From contig NZ_LISW01000005.1 in NCBI RefSeq assembly GCF_001905735.1, forward strand, positions 337,969 through 401,968: a DNA stretch of 64,000 bases. The letters are read 5' to 3'. The position numbers and the translations under genes were made by a program. Below, one piece after another: positions 40,692 to 48,535 of the stretch. The DNA is from Streptomyces sp. CB01249. Its GTDB lineage: Bacteria; Actinomycetota; Actinomycetes; Streptomycetales; Streptomycetaceae. The notes beneath the pieces are model-generated. The model ran no database searches. It was not told where the DNA came from and saw only the letters and a list, made by a program, of their open reading frames with translations. Numbering within the stretch: the first letter of the stretch is position 1; each line of letters begins with the position of its first letter.

Positions 40692-41400
40692 AACCGAGCT
40701 TCTCCCAGTAACCGGGGCGTACGGAGTCCGTGACGGTGATCCCGGAGAGCCATTTCGCCGACTTGTAGAAGTACATCGGGGCCACGTAGAGCCGCACCGG
40801 CCCGCCGTGCGCGTGGGACACCGGCGCGTCGTTCATCCGCAGCGCCACGAGCACGTCGGCCCGGCGGGCCTGGGCGAGGGTCAGGCTCTCGCTGTAGGTC
40901 CCGTCGAAGCAGGTGAAGCGGACGGCCTTCGCCCCGGACCGCACCCCGGCGGCGTCGAGCAGGGCGGAGAGCCGCACGCCCTCGAAGGGGGTCTGCGGCA
41001 CCCGCCAGCCGGTGACGCACTGGACGTCCCGGACCGTCCGGGTCTGCTCCATGCCGCGCAGGGCGTCCAGCGTGTACGTGGCCGGGCGGTCGACCAGCCC
41101 GTCGACCTTGAGCCGGTAGTCCGCGGCGCCCTTGGCCGGTACGGAGGAGGCCACGGAGTAGTAGCGGAAGCCGCCGCCGTTGGGCAGCAGCCCGGTGAGC
41201 CCCGTGGGGTCCTTGCCCGCGACCGCGCCGAGGCCCGATTCCAGGGTCCGTTGCAGCACGGGCGCGGCGACGAGTCCGGCGGCGCCGAGGCCCAGCATGG
41301 CCAGGACGAGGCGGCGGCCGACGGGGGCGCCGACGCCGTCCGGGCCGTCGCCGGGTGGGCCGTCGTCCTCCGGGCCGTCGTCGGGTGGGGAACTGTTCAC
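40633..41400 (-). CDS. Molybdopterin-dependent oxidoreductase (sulfite oxidase/MsrP fold)
   Basis: 255 residues from GTG 41398-41400. An acidic Pro/Asp-rich start precedes a Tat-like signal (GRRLVLAMLGLGAAGLVAAP). The mature part has the Moco-binding fold: Cys128 in VRDVQCVTGWRVPQ is the expected molybdenum ligand; also FEGVRLSALLDAAG, FTCFDGTYSESL and HAHGGPVRLYVAPMYFYKSA. It is probably exported folded and works with the cytochrome b561 protein encoded by the overlapping next gene. The substrate could be methionine sulfoxide in proteins or another S/N-oxide; the sequence does not decide. Confidence 0.88.
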   Translation of the reverse strand: MNSSPPDDGPEDDGPPGDGPDGVGAPVGRRLVLAMLGLGAAGLVAAPVLQRTLESGLGAVAGKDPTGLTGLLPNGGGFRYYSVASSVPAKGAADYRLKVDGLVDRPATYTLDALRGMEQTRTVRDVQCVTGWRVPQTPFEGVRLSALLDAAGVRSGAKAVRFTCFDGTYSESLTLAQARRADVLVALRMNDAPVSHAHGGPVRLYVAPMYFYKSAKWLSGITVTDSVRPGYWEKLGYDVDAWVGRSNGREDAPTV

Positions 41401-41511
41401 CCGACGATTCGAGCACCCGGGGCGCCCGGACGCCAGGGGCGGCGGCGGGCCGTCACCGTCCTGTCAGATTCTGCCGCGCGCCGGTCCGGGGCCGGGTGCC
41501 AGACTGGCGCC

Positions 41512-41952
41512 ATGCCGAACCGTGAAGCGCTCAAGCCCTTCCTGCTCGCCTTCCCCGGGCCGCTGCGCGACCAGTTGGTCGCCGCGGTTCTGGACGGGCG
41601 GAAGGTGTCGACCTCCGGACTGCTCGTGGAGTACGAGATCGAGCAGGAGGAGCTGCCGCCGGTCGGCGAGCGGTCCGCCCTCATCGACTCGGACGGCCGG
41701 GAGATCGCCGTACTCGAAGTGACCGAGGTACGGGTGCTGCCGCTGGCGGACGTGGACCTCCAGCACGCGCTGGACGAGGGCGAGGGCTATGCGTCGGTCG
41801 CCGAGTGGCGGGCGGGGCACGAGCGGTTCTGGCACAGCGAGGAGATGCGGGACGCGCTCGGCGACCCGGAGTTCACGGTGGACGACGGGACGATGATCGT
41901 CGCCGAGCGGTTCCGGGTGGTCGAGCGCATCGAGCCGGACGCGGAAGGCTGA
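41512..41952 (+). CDS. ASCH-domain protein
   Basis: 146 residues from ATG 41512. Features of ASCH/PUA-like proteins: GRKVSTSGLLVEYEIEQEEL, PPVGERSALIDSDGREIAVL, EVTEVRVLPLADVD and a C-terminal FWHSEEM and DGTMIVAERFRVVERI. The fold binds RNA, and some members cleave it or hydrolyse modified nucleosides. It is divergent from the molybdopterin oxidoreductase and stands alone. The MITE-like element begins 9 bases after the stop. Confidence 0.85.
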   Translation: MPNREALKPFLLAFPGPLRDQLVAAVLDGRKVSTSGLLVEYEIEQEELPPVGERSALIDSDGREIAVLEVTEVRVLPLADVDLQHALDEGEGYASVAEWRAGHERFWHSEEMRDALGDPEFTVDDGTMIVAERFRVVERIEPDAEG

Positions 41953-41960
41953 GCGAGCCC

Positions 41961-42178
41961 TAGGGCCTGTCGTCAAATTCCCGTCGTCCGCCCGGAGGGC
42001 GGGCCGGGCGGCGTCAGGTGCATCCCCGAGTTCTCGGCTCCGCTCGAACAGGGGAGACCCCACTCCTCGGCGTGCCGGCCCCAGACCCCTGTACTGGATG
42101 TACTGGGGTCTGGGGCCGGTGCGGCGAGAGTGCGTGCATGGCGTCGAACGGCAGACGGGAATTTGACGACAGGCCCTA
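41961..42178. mobile_element. MITE-like element with 25-bp terminal inverted repeats
   Basis: A perfect 25-bp inverted repeat occupies 41961-41985 and 42154-42178 (outer end TAGGGCCTGTCGTCAAATT). CTA/CTAG flanks each end, which would be a short target duplication. The 218-bp element has no gene. It contains a 15-bp perfect hairpin (42075-42089 with 42105-42119, around GTACTGG) that can stop transcription. The ends resemble those of Streptomyces IS elements with GGCCTGTCGTC termini, so it was probably moved in trans. The FUSC gene's stop codon (42176-42178) lies in the right repeat. Confidence 0.75.
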
Positions 42179-43417
42179 GGCCTCCGTCTCCTTCTCCCGG
42201 CCCCCGCCCTTCACCAGGCCCAGGCGGCGGCGGAAGGCGAGCATCCGGGGATGGCGTTCGTGCAGCACGGCCGAGCGGCGGTCGAGCTCCTGGCCCAGGC
42301 GCTCGGCGCGCTTCTCGATGTCGAGCTCGTCCAGGATGCGGTCCACCTCGGCGAGCAGCGCCCCGTGCAGCTGCCACTTCCGGGGGTGCTCCTGGACGGC
42401 GGCCAGCAGCATGTCCGCCACCAGGTCGCGGGTCCTGCGGCTGGTGTCGAGCGCGTCGGTGAGCCGGTCCTCGGCCTCCTCGGCGCTGGCGGCGACCGGG
42501 GTCGTGATGAGCAGCGAGAAGCTCTCGATGGCCCCCGCCATCTGCTCGAACAGCTCCGTCATGTGGGCGGCGACCTCGGGAGGGAACTGGGGTGCGTCGC
42601 CCCGGTCCTTGGCGAGGTCGGTCAGGGTCCTGGACAGCACCCGGACGACGACGGCGCAGATCTCCAGCGTGTCCAGACCGGTCCGCAGCACCACCCGGTG
42701 CAGCAGCCCCTGCCGCACCCTCGGGTTGTACATGAGGCTTTCCTCGGCCTGCCGCAGGGAGGCGTCCACCTCCACGATGTCGTGGTCGAGCCGCCGGGCC
42801 CGGTGCAGCCGCTCGGCGGCCTCCGGGACGGTGACCGGGCGGGCGAGGTCGCTGCCCAGGTCGCGGAACATCTGCCCCATCTCGCGGGCCAGTCCGTCGA
42901 TGGAGGCGCCCGCGGTCTGCACCCAGACGGGCGGCGCGAACAGCAGGTTGAACAGCAGGCCCACACCGGCGCCGATCAGCGTCTCGTACACCCGCTCCCA
43001 CGCCATGCTGGAGCGCGCGGACTGCGAGGTGACGCCGAGGACCAGCATGGCGCTGATCGCCACCTCGGGGACGAACTCGTCGACCCGGACCAGTCTGCCG
43101 ATGATCAGCGCCGTGAAGATGGTCAGCCCCAGGCTCCACCAGGACAGGCCGACCAGGGCGCTGAAGCCGCTCGCGATGAGGACACCGACGACGACGGCCA
43201 CCACACGCTTGACCGACATGTTGACGGTGGCGTAGAGGGTGACCTGGACGACGAGCAGGGCGGTCAGCGGTGCGGTCAGGGGCGCGGGCTCGGACAGCGT
43301 CGCGGTCGCCACGGCAAAGGCGATGACCGCCGCGCCCGTGGAGCGCAGGGTCTGCGCCGCCACGGGCTCCGTGGTGCGCCGGACGAGGTTGATGACGGGT
43401 TCGGCTACTCCTGGCAT
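42176..43417 (-). CDS. FUSC-type membrane protein (aromatic acid exporter-like)
   Basis: 413 residues from ATG 43415-43417, with GGGAAG upstream; the frame is open to 43474. About six hydrophobic segments in the first 170 residues (AAVIAFAVATATL, LTALLVVQVTLYATV, RVVAVVVGVLIASGF, LGLTIFTALIIG, VAISAMLVLGVT, GAGVGLLFNLLFAPPVW) are followed by a long helical cytoplasmic domain. This is the FUSC/ArAE layout of proteins exporting aromatic acids or other small anions. The C-terminus GGREKETEA ends at a stop codon inside the terminal repeat of the MITE-like element, so the insertion may have trimmed the protein slightly. Confidence 0.82.
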   Translation of the reverse strand: MPGVAEPVINLVRRTTEPVAAQTLRSTGAAVIAFAVATATLSEPAPLTAPLTALLVVQVTLYATVNMSVKRVVAVVVGVLIASGFSALVGLSWWSLGLTIFTALIIGRLVRVDEFVPEVAISAMLVLGVTSQSARSSMAWERVYETLIGAGVGLLFNLLFAPPVWVQTAGASIDGLAREMGQMFRDLGSDLARPVTVPEAAERLHRARRLDHDIVEVDASLRQAEESLMYNPRVRQGLLHRVVLRTGLDTLEICAVVVRVLSRTLTDLAKDRGDAPQFPPEVAAHMTELFEQMAGAIESFSLLITTPVAASAEEAEDRLTDALDTSRRTRDLVADMLLAAVQEHPRKWQLHGALLAEVDRILDELDIEKRAERLGQELDRRSAVLHERHPRMLAFRRRLGLVKGGGREKETEA

Positions 43418-43504
43418 CTTCTTCCCATGCCCGGATAGGACCGTCTCCCCACGGTTCCGCCCCCGGAACCCCACCGGACGGACGCGCCCGGGGCGGCAGA
43501 GCCC

Positions 43505-45160
43505 TCAGCCGACCGCCTGCGCCGCCGCCCGGCCCGCCGCGCGGCCGGAGAAGATGCAGCCGCCCAGGAACGTGCCCTCCAGCGAGCGGTAGCCGTGCAC
43601 CCCGCCGCCGCCGAAGCCGGCCGCCTCCCCCGCCGCGTACACCCCGGGCAGCGGGGTGCCGTCCCCGGTCAGGACGCGCGAGGACAGGTCGGTCTGGAGG
43701 CCGCCGAGCGACTTGCGGGTCAGGATGTTCAGCCGTACGGCGATGAGCGGCCCGGCCTTCGGGTCGAGGATGCGGTGGGGCGCCGCCGTGCGGATCAGCT
43801 TGTCGCCGATATAGCTGCGGGCGCCCCGGATCGCGGTGATCTGGAGGTCCTTGGTGAAGGGGTTGGCGATCTCCCGGTCGCGGGCGGTGATCTCGCGGCG
43901 CAGCGCGTCCTCGTCGATGAGGCCGTCCCCGGTGAGCGCGTTCATGCCGCGTACGAGGGCGCCGAGGTCTTGCTCCACGACGAAGTCCGCCCCGTTGTCC
44001 ATGAACGCCTTCACGGGGGCCGGGACGTCGGCGCGGGCGCGGCCGATCACGCCGCGGACGGACTTGCCGGTCAGGTCGGGGTTCTGTTCGGAGCCGGAGA
44101 GCGCGAACTCCTTGCCGATGATCTTCTGGTCGAGCACGAACCAGGTGTAGTCGTGGCCGGTGCGCATGATGTGTTCGAGGGTGCCCAGCGTGTCGAAGCC
44201 GGGGAAGAGCGGGACGGGCAGCCGCTTGCCGGTGGCGTCCAGCCAGAGCGAGGACGGGCCGGGCAGGATGCGGATGGCGTGCTTGTCCCAGATGGGGTTC
44301 CAGTTCTCGATGCCCTCGGTGTAGTGCCACATCCGGTCCCGGTTGATGTGGTGGGCGCCCGCCTTCTCGGCGACCCCGAGCATCAGCCCGTCGACGTGCG
44401 CGGGGACGCCGGAGAGCAGCTTGGCCGGTGGGGTGCCGAGCCGTTCGGGCCACTGGGCGCGTACGAGGTCGTGGTTGCCGCCGATGCCGCCGGAGGTGAC
44501 GATCACCGCCTGGGCCCTGAGCTCGAAGGAGCCCGCGGTCTCCCGGCTGCTCGCGGTCCCGCGCGGCGCGGCGCTCGGCTCCAGTATCTCGCCGGTCACG
44601 GTGTCGACGGCGCCCCCGGTGCGGGCGAGGCCGGTGACCCGGTGGCGGAAGCGGAAGGTGACCAGGCCCTTGGCGACGCCCTCGCGGACCCGGCGCTCGA
44701 AGGGGGCGACGACGCCGGGGCCGGTGCCCCAGGTGATGTGGAAGCGGGGGACGGAGTTGCCGTGGCCGTTCGCGTCGTAGCCGCCGCGCTCCGCCCAGCC
44801 GACGACGGGGAAGAACCGCATGCCCTGGGCGTGCAGCCAGGAGCGCTTCTCACCGGCCGCGAAGTCGACGTACGCCTCGGCCCACTTGCGCGGCCAGTGG
44901 TCCTCCTCGCGGTCGAAACCGGCCGTGCCCAGCCAGTCCTGAAGGGCCAGCTCGTGGCTGTCCTTGATGCGCATCCGGCGCTGTTCGGGCGAGTCCACGA
45001 GGAAGAGGCCGCCGAAGGACCAGTGCGCCTGGCCGCCGAGCGACTGCTCGGGCTCCTGGTCGAGCACGAGGACCGAGCGCCCCGCGTCCACCAGCTCCGC
45101 GGTGGCCACGAGCCCGGCGAGCCCCGCCCCAATCACGATCACATCAGCGTCGTACGCCAT
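43505..45160 (-). CDS. FAD-binding dehydrogenase (fumarate reductase/ketosteroid dehydrogenase-like)
   Basis: 551 residues from ATG 45158-45160, with AGGATGGAAACC before it; another ATG nine bases upstream has poor spacing. FAD motif VIVIGAGLAGLVATAELVDA at 7-26 with Asp/Glu (VLDQE) at the ribose. Substrate-domain features include GGQAHWSFGGLFLVDSP and the C-terminal GEAAGFGGGGVHGYRSLEGT and FLGGCIFSGRAAGRAAA. It fits the family of flavin dehydrogenases including 3-ketosteroid-delta-1-dehydrogenase and fumarate reductase subunits; the substrate is not clear. It stands alone, and the DMT gene divergent from it begins 170 bases away. Confidence 0.88.
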   Translation of the reverse strand: MAYDADVIVIGAGLAGLVATAELVDAGRSVLVLDQEPEQSLGGQAHWSFGGLFLVDSPEQRRMRIKDSHELALQDWLGTAGFDREEDHWPRKWAEAYVDFAAGEKRSWLHAQGMRFFPVVGWAERGGYDANGHGNSVPRFHITWGTGPGVVAPFERRVREGVAKGLVTFRFRHRVTGLARTGGAVDTVTGEILEPSAAPRGTASSRETAGSFELRAQAVIVTSGGIGGNHDLVRAQWPERLGTPPAKLLSGVPAHVDGLMLGVAEKAGAHHINRDRMWHYTEGIENWNPIWDKHAIRILPGPSSLWLDATGKRLPVPLFPGFDTLGTLEHIMRTGHDYTWFVLDQKIIGKEFALSGSEQNPDLTGKSVRGVIGRARADVPAPVKAFMDNGADFVVEQDLGALVRGMNALTGDGLIDEDALRREITARDREIANPFTKDLQITAIRGARSYIGDKLIRTAAPHRILDPKAGPLIAVRLNILTRKSLGGLQTDLSSRVLTGDGTPLPGVYAAGEAAGFGGGGVHGYRSLEGTFLGGCIFSGRAAGRAAAQAVG

Positions 45161-45329
45161 GGTTTCCATCCTTGTCGGGGCTCGCGAAGTTACTCGTGCG
45201 TCAGATCTTGGGCACCACCCGTCCCCGCGTCAACCGCCCGGTCGGCCGCGCCGTCGCCGCACCGGCCGGGGCGGGCGGTTATCGTCGGAACACATCACCC
45301 TCCTCCGGCCTGACGTGGGGTGGACAAGC

Positions 45330-46220
45330 GTGTCGGTGCTGGTCCTCGTGCTCGCCGTGACGGCCGCCTGCTGCCTGGGCTTCGGCTTCGTGTTCCAGCA
45401 GGCCGCCGCCGCGCACGCGCCCAAGCGCGACTATCTGACGTTCCGGCTGCTGCTCGACCTGATGAAGGTGCGCAGCTGGCTGGCGGGCATCGGGCTCATG
45501 GTGTGCGGCATGGTGCTGGGGGCGCTGGCGCTCGGCAAGGGCGAGGTCTCCGTGGTGGAGCCGCTGCTGGCGACGAACCTGCTCTTCGCGATGGCCCTGT
45601 CCCGGCACCGCACCGGCCAGCGCCTCGGCCGCCAGGGCTGGGCCGGGCTCTGGCTGCTGGCCCTCGGGGTCGCCGCGTTCCTGGTGGCCGGCGAGCCGAA
45701 GGGCGGCGAGGCGGTGTCGAGCCCGCTGCGGCACTGGCTGGTCGTCGGGGTGGTGGCCGGGCTCGCCCTGGTGCTGACCGCGGTCGCCAAGCGCCGCAGG
45801 TCGCGGTCGTCCCCGGCGCTGCTCGCGGTGGCGGCCGGGCTGCTCTACGGCTTGCAGGACGCGCTGACCCGGGTGAGCGGCGAGCGCTTCTCGGAGGGCG
45901 GCTGGTCGGGGCTGCTGATGTCCTGGCAGCCGTACGTGGTGCTCGTGCTCGGGGTGACGGGCCTGCTGCTGGTGCAGAGCGCCTTCGAGACGGGGCCGCT
46001 GCGGATGTCGCTGCCCGCGCTGACGGCCGCCCAGCCGCTGGCCGGGATCGCCTGCGGGATCGGGTTCCTGGGCGACCAGGTGCGGACGGACGCGGGCGCG
46101 CTGGCCTGGCAGGCCGCGGGGCTGGCGGCCATCGTGACGGGCATCGTGCTGCTGGGGCTGCATCCGGCGATGCCGGAGGGCCCGGTGCGGCGCGGTACGC
46201 ACAGCCTCCAGCAGCACTGA
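45330..46220 (+). CDS. DMT-superfamily transporter (EamA-like)
   Basis: 296 residues from GTG 45330, behind GGGGTGGA. Nine to ten hydrophobic helices: VLVLAVTAACCLGFGFVFQQ, IGLMVCGMVLGALALG, ATNLLFAMALSRH, GLWLLALGVAAFLVAG, VVAGLALVLTAVA, LLAVAAGLLYGLQDAL, LVLGVTGLLLVQSAF, ACGIGFLGDQ, AAIVTGIVLLGLH. The first half contains the KGEVSVVEPLLATN type of loop typical of DMT proteins. The substrate is unknown. It is followed by the Nudix gene in the same direction after 46 bases, perhaps one transcript. Confidence 0.85.
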   Translation: MSVLVLVLAVTAACCLGFGFVFQQAAAAHAPKRDYLTFRLLLDLMKVRSWLAGIGLMVCGMVLGALALGKGEVSVVEPLLATNLLFAMALSRHRTGQRLGRQGWAGLWLLALGVAAFLVAGEPKGGEAVSSPLRHWLVVGVVAGLALVLTAVAKRRRSRSSPALLAVAAGLLYGLQDALTRVSGERFSEGGWSGLLMSWQPYVVLVLGVTGLLLVQSAFETGPLRMSLPALTAAQPLAGIACGIGFLGDQVRTDAGALAWQAAGLAAIVTGIVLLGLHPAMPEGPVRRGTHSLQQH

Positions 46221-46266
46221 GCGCGGGGCGGTGCCGGGCCCGGCGGGCCTGCTGTTGGATGGCCGC

Positions 46267-46785
46267 ATGAACCCTTCTGACGAGATCCTGGACATCGTCG
46301 ACGAGAACGACGTGGTGGTGGGGCAGGCCCCGCGCGGCGAGGCGACCGCCCGGGGGCTGCGCCACCGGTGCGTCTTCATCGAGGCGCGGGACGCCGAGGG
46401 CCGGATCTTCGTGCACCGCAGGACCGCGACCAAGCTGGTGTTCCCCTCGCACTACGACATGTTCGTCGGCGGGGTGGTCGGCGCGGGCGAGAGCTACGAC
46501 GAGGCCGCGCTCAGGGAGGCCGAGGAGGAGCTGGGCGTCTCGGGGCTCCCGCGCCCGGAACCGCTGTTCACGTTTTTGTACGAGGACGAGGGCGGCCACC
46601 ACACCTGGTGGTCGGCGGTCTACCAGGTCAGGTGCGAGCTGCCGGTGAACCCGCAGGTGGAGGAGGTCGCCTGGCACACCTTCCTGGATGACGCGGAGCT
46701 GGAGCGGCGGATCGGCGACTGGCTGTGGGTGCCGGACGGGCTGGACTGCTACCGGCGGCTGCGGGCGTTCCGGGAAGCCACCTGA
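46267..46785 (+). CDS. Nudix hydrolase (YfcD/IDI-like branch)
   Basis: 172 residues from ATG 46267. It opens EILDIVDENDVVVGQAPRGE, as in YfcD-type Nudix proteins, then RHRCVFI. The Nudix box GGVVGAGESYDEAALREAEE (76-95) plus ELGVSG is canonical, with all acidic metal ligands. Later YQVRCELPVNPQVEEVAWHT follows. It hydrolyses a diphosphate-containing small molecule; the substrate is not predictable. A separate protein from the Nudix at 29376, with a complete box. It follows the DMT gene in the same direction. Confidence 0.9.
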   Translation: MNPSDEILDIVDENDVVVGQAPRGEATARGLRHRCVFIEARDAEGRIFVHRRTATKLVFPSHYDMFVGGVVGAGESYDEAALREAEEELGVSGLPRPEPLFTFLYEDEGGHHTWWSAVYQVRCELPVNPQVEEVAWHTFLDDAELERRIGDWLWVPDGLDCYRRLRAFREAT

Positions 46786-46828
46786 GCCGGTCGGAAGCGA
46801 TCGGAAAAGCGGCGGATAAGGTCCACCC

Positions 46829-47224
46829 GTGAACGAATTCGTACAGAGCCTGCGGCTGTGGTTCGCGCCGGAGCGCGTCCGTTCCGAGGGCGAGACCCCG
46901 GACTACCGCTTCTCGCTCGCCAACGAGCGGACCTTCCTCGCCTGGATCCGGACGGCGCTGGCCCTGATCGGCGGGGGCTTCGCGGTCGACCAGTTCCTGC
47001 CGGAGCTGTCCCGGGCGGTGCGCACGGGGCTGGCGCTCGCGCTGCTCGCGGCGGGTGTGCTGTGCGCGCTGCGGGCGGTCAACCACTGGGTGCGGTGCGA
47101 GCGGGCGATGCGGCGCGGCGAGGACCTGCCCGTCTCGCGGTTCCCGACGCTGCTGAGCATCGCGGTCGCCGTGGTGGCGGTGGCGATGGTGGTGGTGGTC
47201 CTCTTCGGCTGGGAGGGCCGGTGA
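46829..47224 (+). CDS. DUF202/YidH-family membrane protein
   Basis: 131 residues from GTG 46829. A cytoplasmic start (SLRLWFAPERVRSEGETPDY) precedes the family signature RFSLANERTFLAWIRTALAL. Three transmembrane helices follow (ALALIGGGFAVDQFL, LALALLAAGVLCALRAV, LLSIAVAVVAVAMVVVVLFG). The family is widespread with no established function. It overlaps the next DUF202 gene by GTGA; the two form a small operon and probably a membrane complex. Confidence 0.88.
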   Translation: MNEFVQSLRLWFAPERVRSEGETPDYRFSLANERTFLAWIRTALALIGGGFAVDQFLPELSRAVRTGLALALLAAGVLCALRAVNHWVRCERAMRRGEDLPVSRFPTLLSIAVAVVAVAMVVVVLFGWEGR

Positions 47225-47532
47225 CCGCGGAGGAACGCGACCCGGGGCTCCAGCCGGAGCGGACCCGGCTCGCGTGGCGGCGTACGACCCTGTCGTGCAC
47301 GGTGGCCGCGGTGCTGGCCGTGCGGCAGACGCTGCACGGCGGGGCGACGGACACGGGGGTCATCGCGCTGTCCCTCAGCGCCCTGGCCTGGCTGGGGTTC
47401 CTGTGGGTCGCGAACCGCCGGGTGCAGTCCATGGGCGGCGCCCGGCCGCGGCCGATGGAGGCGGCGAGCGCGCTCACGGCCGCCGCGTGCACGGTGGCGC
47501 TGGCGGTGTTCGCGGCGGCGATGCTGTTCTGA
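47221..47532 (+). CDS. DUF202 membrane protein, second copy
   Basis: 103 residues from GTG 47221 in a GTGA overlap. It begins TAEERDPGLQPERTRLAWRR, the shorter DUF202 variant in which PERTRLAWRRT precedes the first helix. Three helices: TVAAVLAVRQTL, VIALSLSALAWLGFLWVA, and AASALTAAACTVALAVFAAA. It is paired with 46829..47224. It ends 11 bases before the convergent oxidoreductase stop. Confidence 0.87.
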   Translation: MTAEERDPGLQPERTRLAWRRTTLSCTVAAVLAVRQTLHGGATDTGVIALSLSALAWLGFLWVANRRVQSMGGARPRPMEAASALTAAACTVALAVFAAAMLF

Positions 47533-47543
47533 GGGCGCCCCGC

Positions 47544-48488
47544 TCAGCCCTCGGGCGCGTCCCAGTCCACGGTGACGACGATCTTGCCCCGGGTCCGGCC
47601 CTCCGCGTTGAGCCGCTGGGCGGCCGCCGTCTCGGCCAGCGGGAAGACCCGGTCGACGTGGACCGTGACGATGCCCTGCTCGGCCAGTTCCGCGAGGTGC
47701 GCCAGGTCGGCGGCGTCGGGCCGGACGAACGCGTACCGGCCGCCGTACGAGAAGACCTCGGGGTCCACGATGGAGGCGAGGCGCCCGTCCGGGGCCAGGG
47801 TGTCGGCGGAGGCGCGCAGGGCGTCCCCGCCCACCGTGTCGAAGGCGGCGTCGATGCCGTCGGGCGCCAGGGCCCGCAGCCGGTCCGCCAGCCCGTCCCC
47901 GTAGGCCACGGGCTCCGCGCCGAGCGTGCGCAGGTGGTCGTGGTTGCGTTCACTGGCGGTGCCGATGACGCGGCATCCGGCGTGCCGGGCGAGCTGGACG
48001 GCGAGTGAGCCGACGCCGCCCGCCGCCGCGTGGACGAGGACGGTGTCGCCCTCCTGGACGCGCAGGGTGCGGTGGAGCACCTGGTAGGCGGTGAGCCCGG
48101 CCAGAGGCAGGCCCGCCGCCTCCTCGAAGCTCAGGCGCAGCGGTTTGCGCGCGAGGGTGCGCACGGGCGCCGCTACGTACTCGGCGAAGGTCCCCCGGCT
48201 CAGGAAGTCCTCGCGCACATAGCCGATGACCTCGTCGCCCACCGCGAACTCGTCCACGGCGACGCCGGGCTGGACGACGACCCCGGAGACGTCCCAGCCG
48301 GGGATCACCGGGAAGACCGTGTCCAGGAGGGAGTCGAGCTTGCCCTCCCGGGTCGCCCGGTCGACGGGGTTCACGGCGGCGGCCCGGACCTTGACCAGGA
48401 CGGTGTCGGGGCCCACCTTCGGGTCGGGCCGCTCGCCGTACTGGAGGACGTCCTCGTCGCCGAACCTGCTGTAGCTGATCGCCTTCAT
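47544..48488 (-). CDS. NADP-dependent quinone oxidoreductase-type protein (MDR family)
   Basis: 314 residues from ATG 48486-48488. A zinc-free medium-chain dehydrogenase: KVRAAAVNPVDRATREG (33-49), GWDVSGVVVQPG (62 on), the coenzyme motif LVHAAAGGVGSLAVQLARHA (150-169) with V-x-GTAS after it, and FVRPDAADLAHLAELAEQG near the end. It resembles QOR-like enzymes reducing quinones or enals with NADPH. The substrate is unknown. It runs in the same direction as the glucarate-dehydratase-like gene 47 bases upstream, possibly the same transcript. Confidence 0.88.
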   Translation of the reverse strand: MKAISYSRFGDEDVLQYGERPDPKVGPDTVLVKVRAAAVNPVDRATREGKLDSLLDTVFPVIPGWDVSGVVVQPGVAVDEFAVGDEVIGYVREDFLSRGTFAEYVAAPVRTLARKPLRLSFEEAAGLPLAGLTAYQVLHRTLRVQEGDTVLVHAAAGGVGSLAVQLARHAGCRVIGTASERNHDHLRTLGAEPVAYGDGLADRLRALAPDGIDAAFDTVGGDALRASADTLAPDGRLASIVDPEVFSYGGRYAFVRPDAADLAHLAELAEQGIVTVHVDRVFPLAETAAAQRLNAEGRTRGKIVVTVDWDAPEG

Positions 48489-48535
48489 GCTCCGACCCTC
48501 GCGGCGGGCCGGGGCGCCCGCAACTCAGCCGGGTG

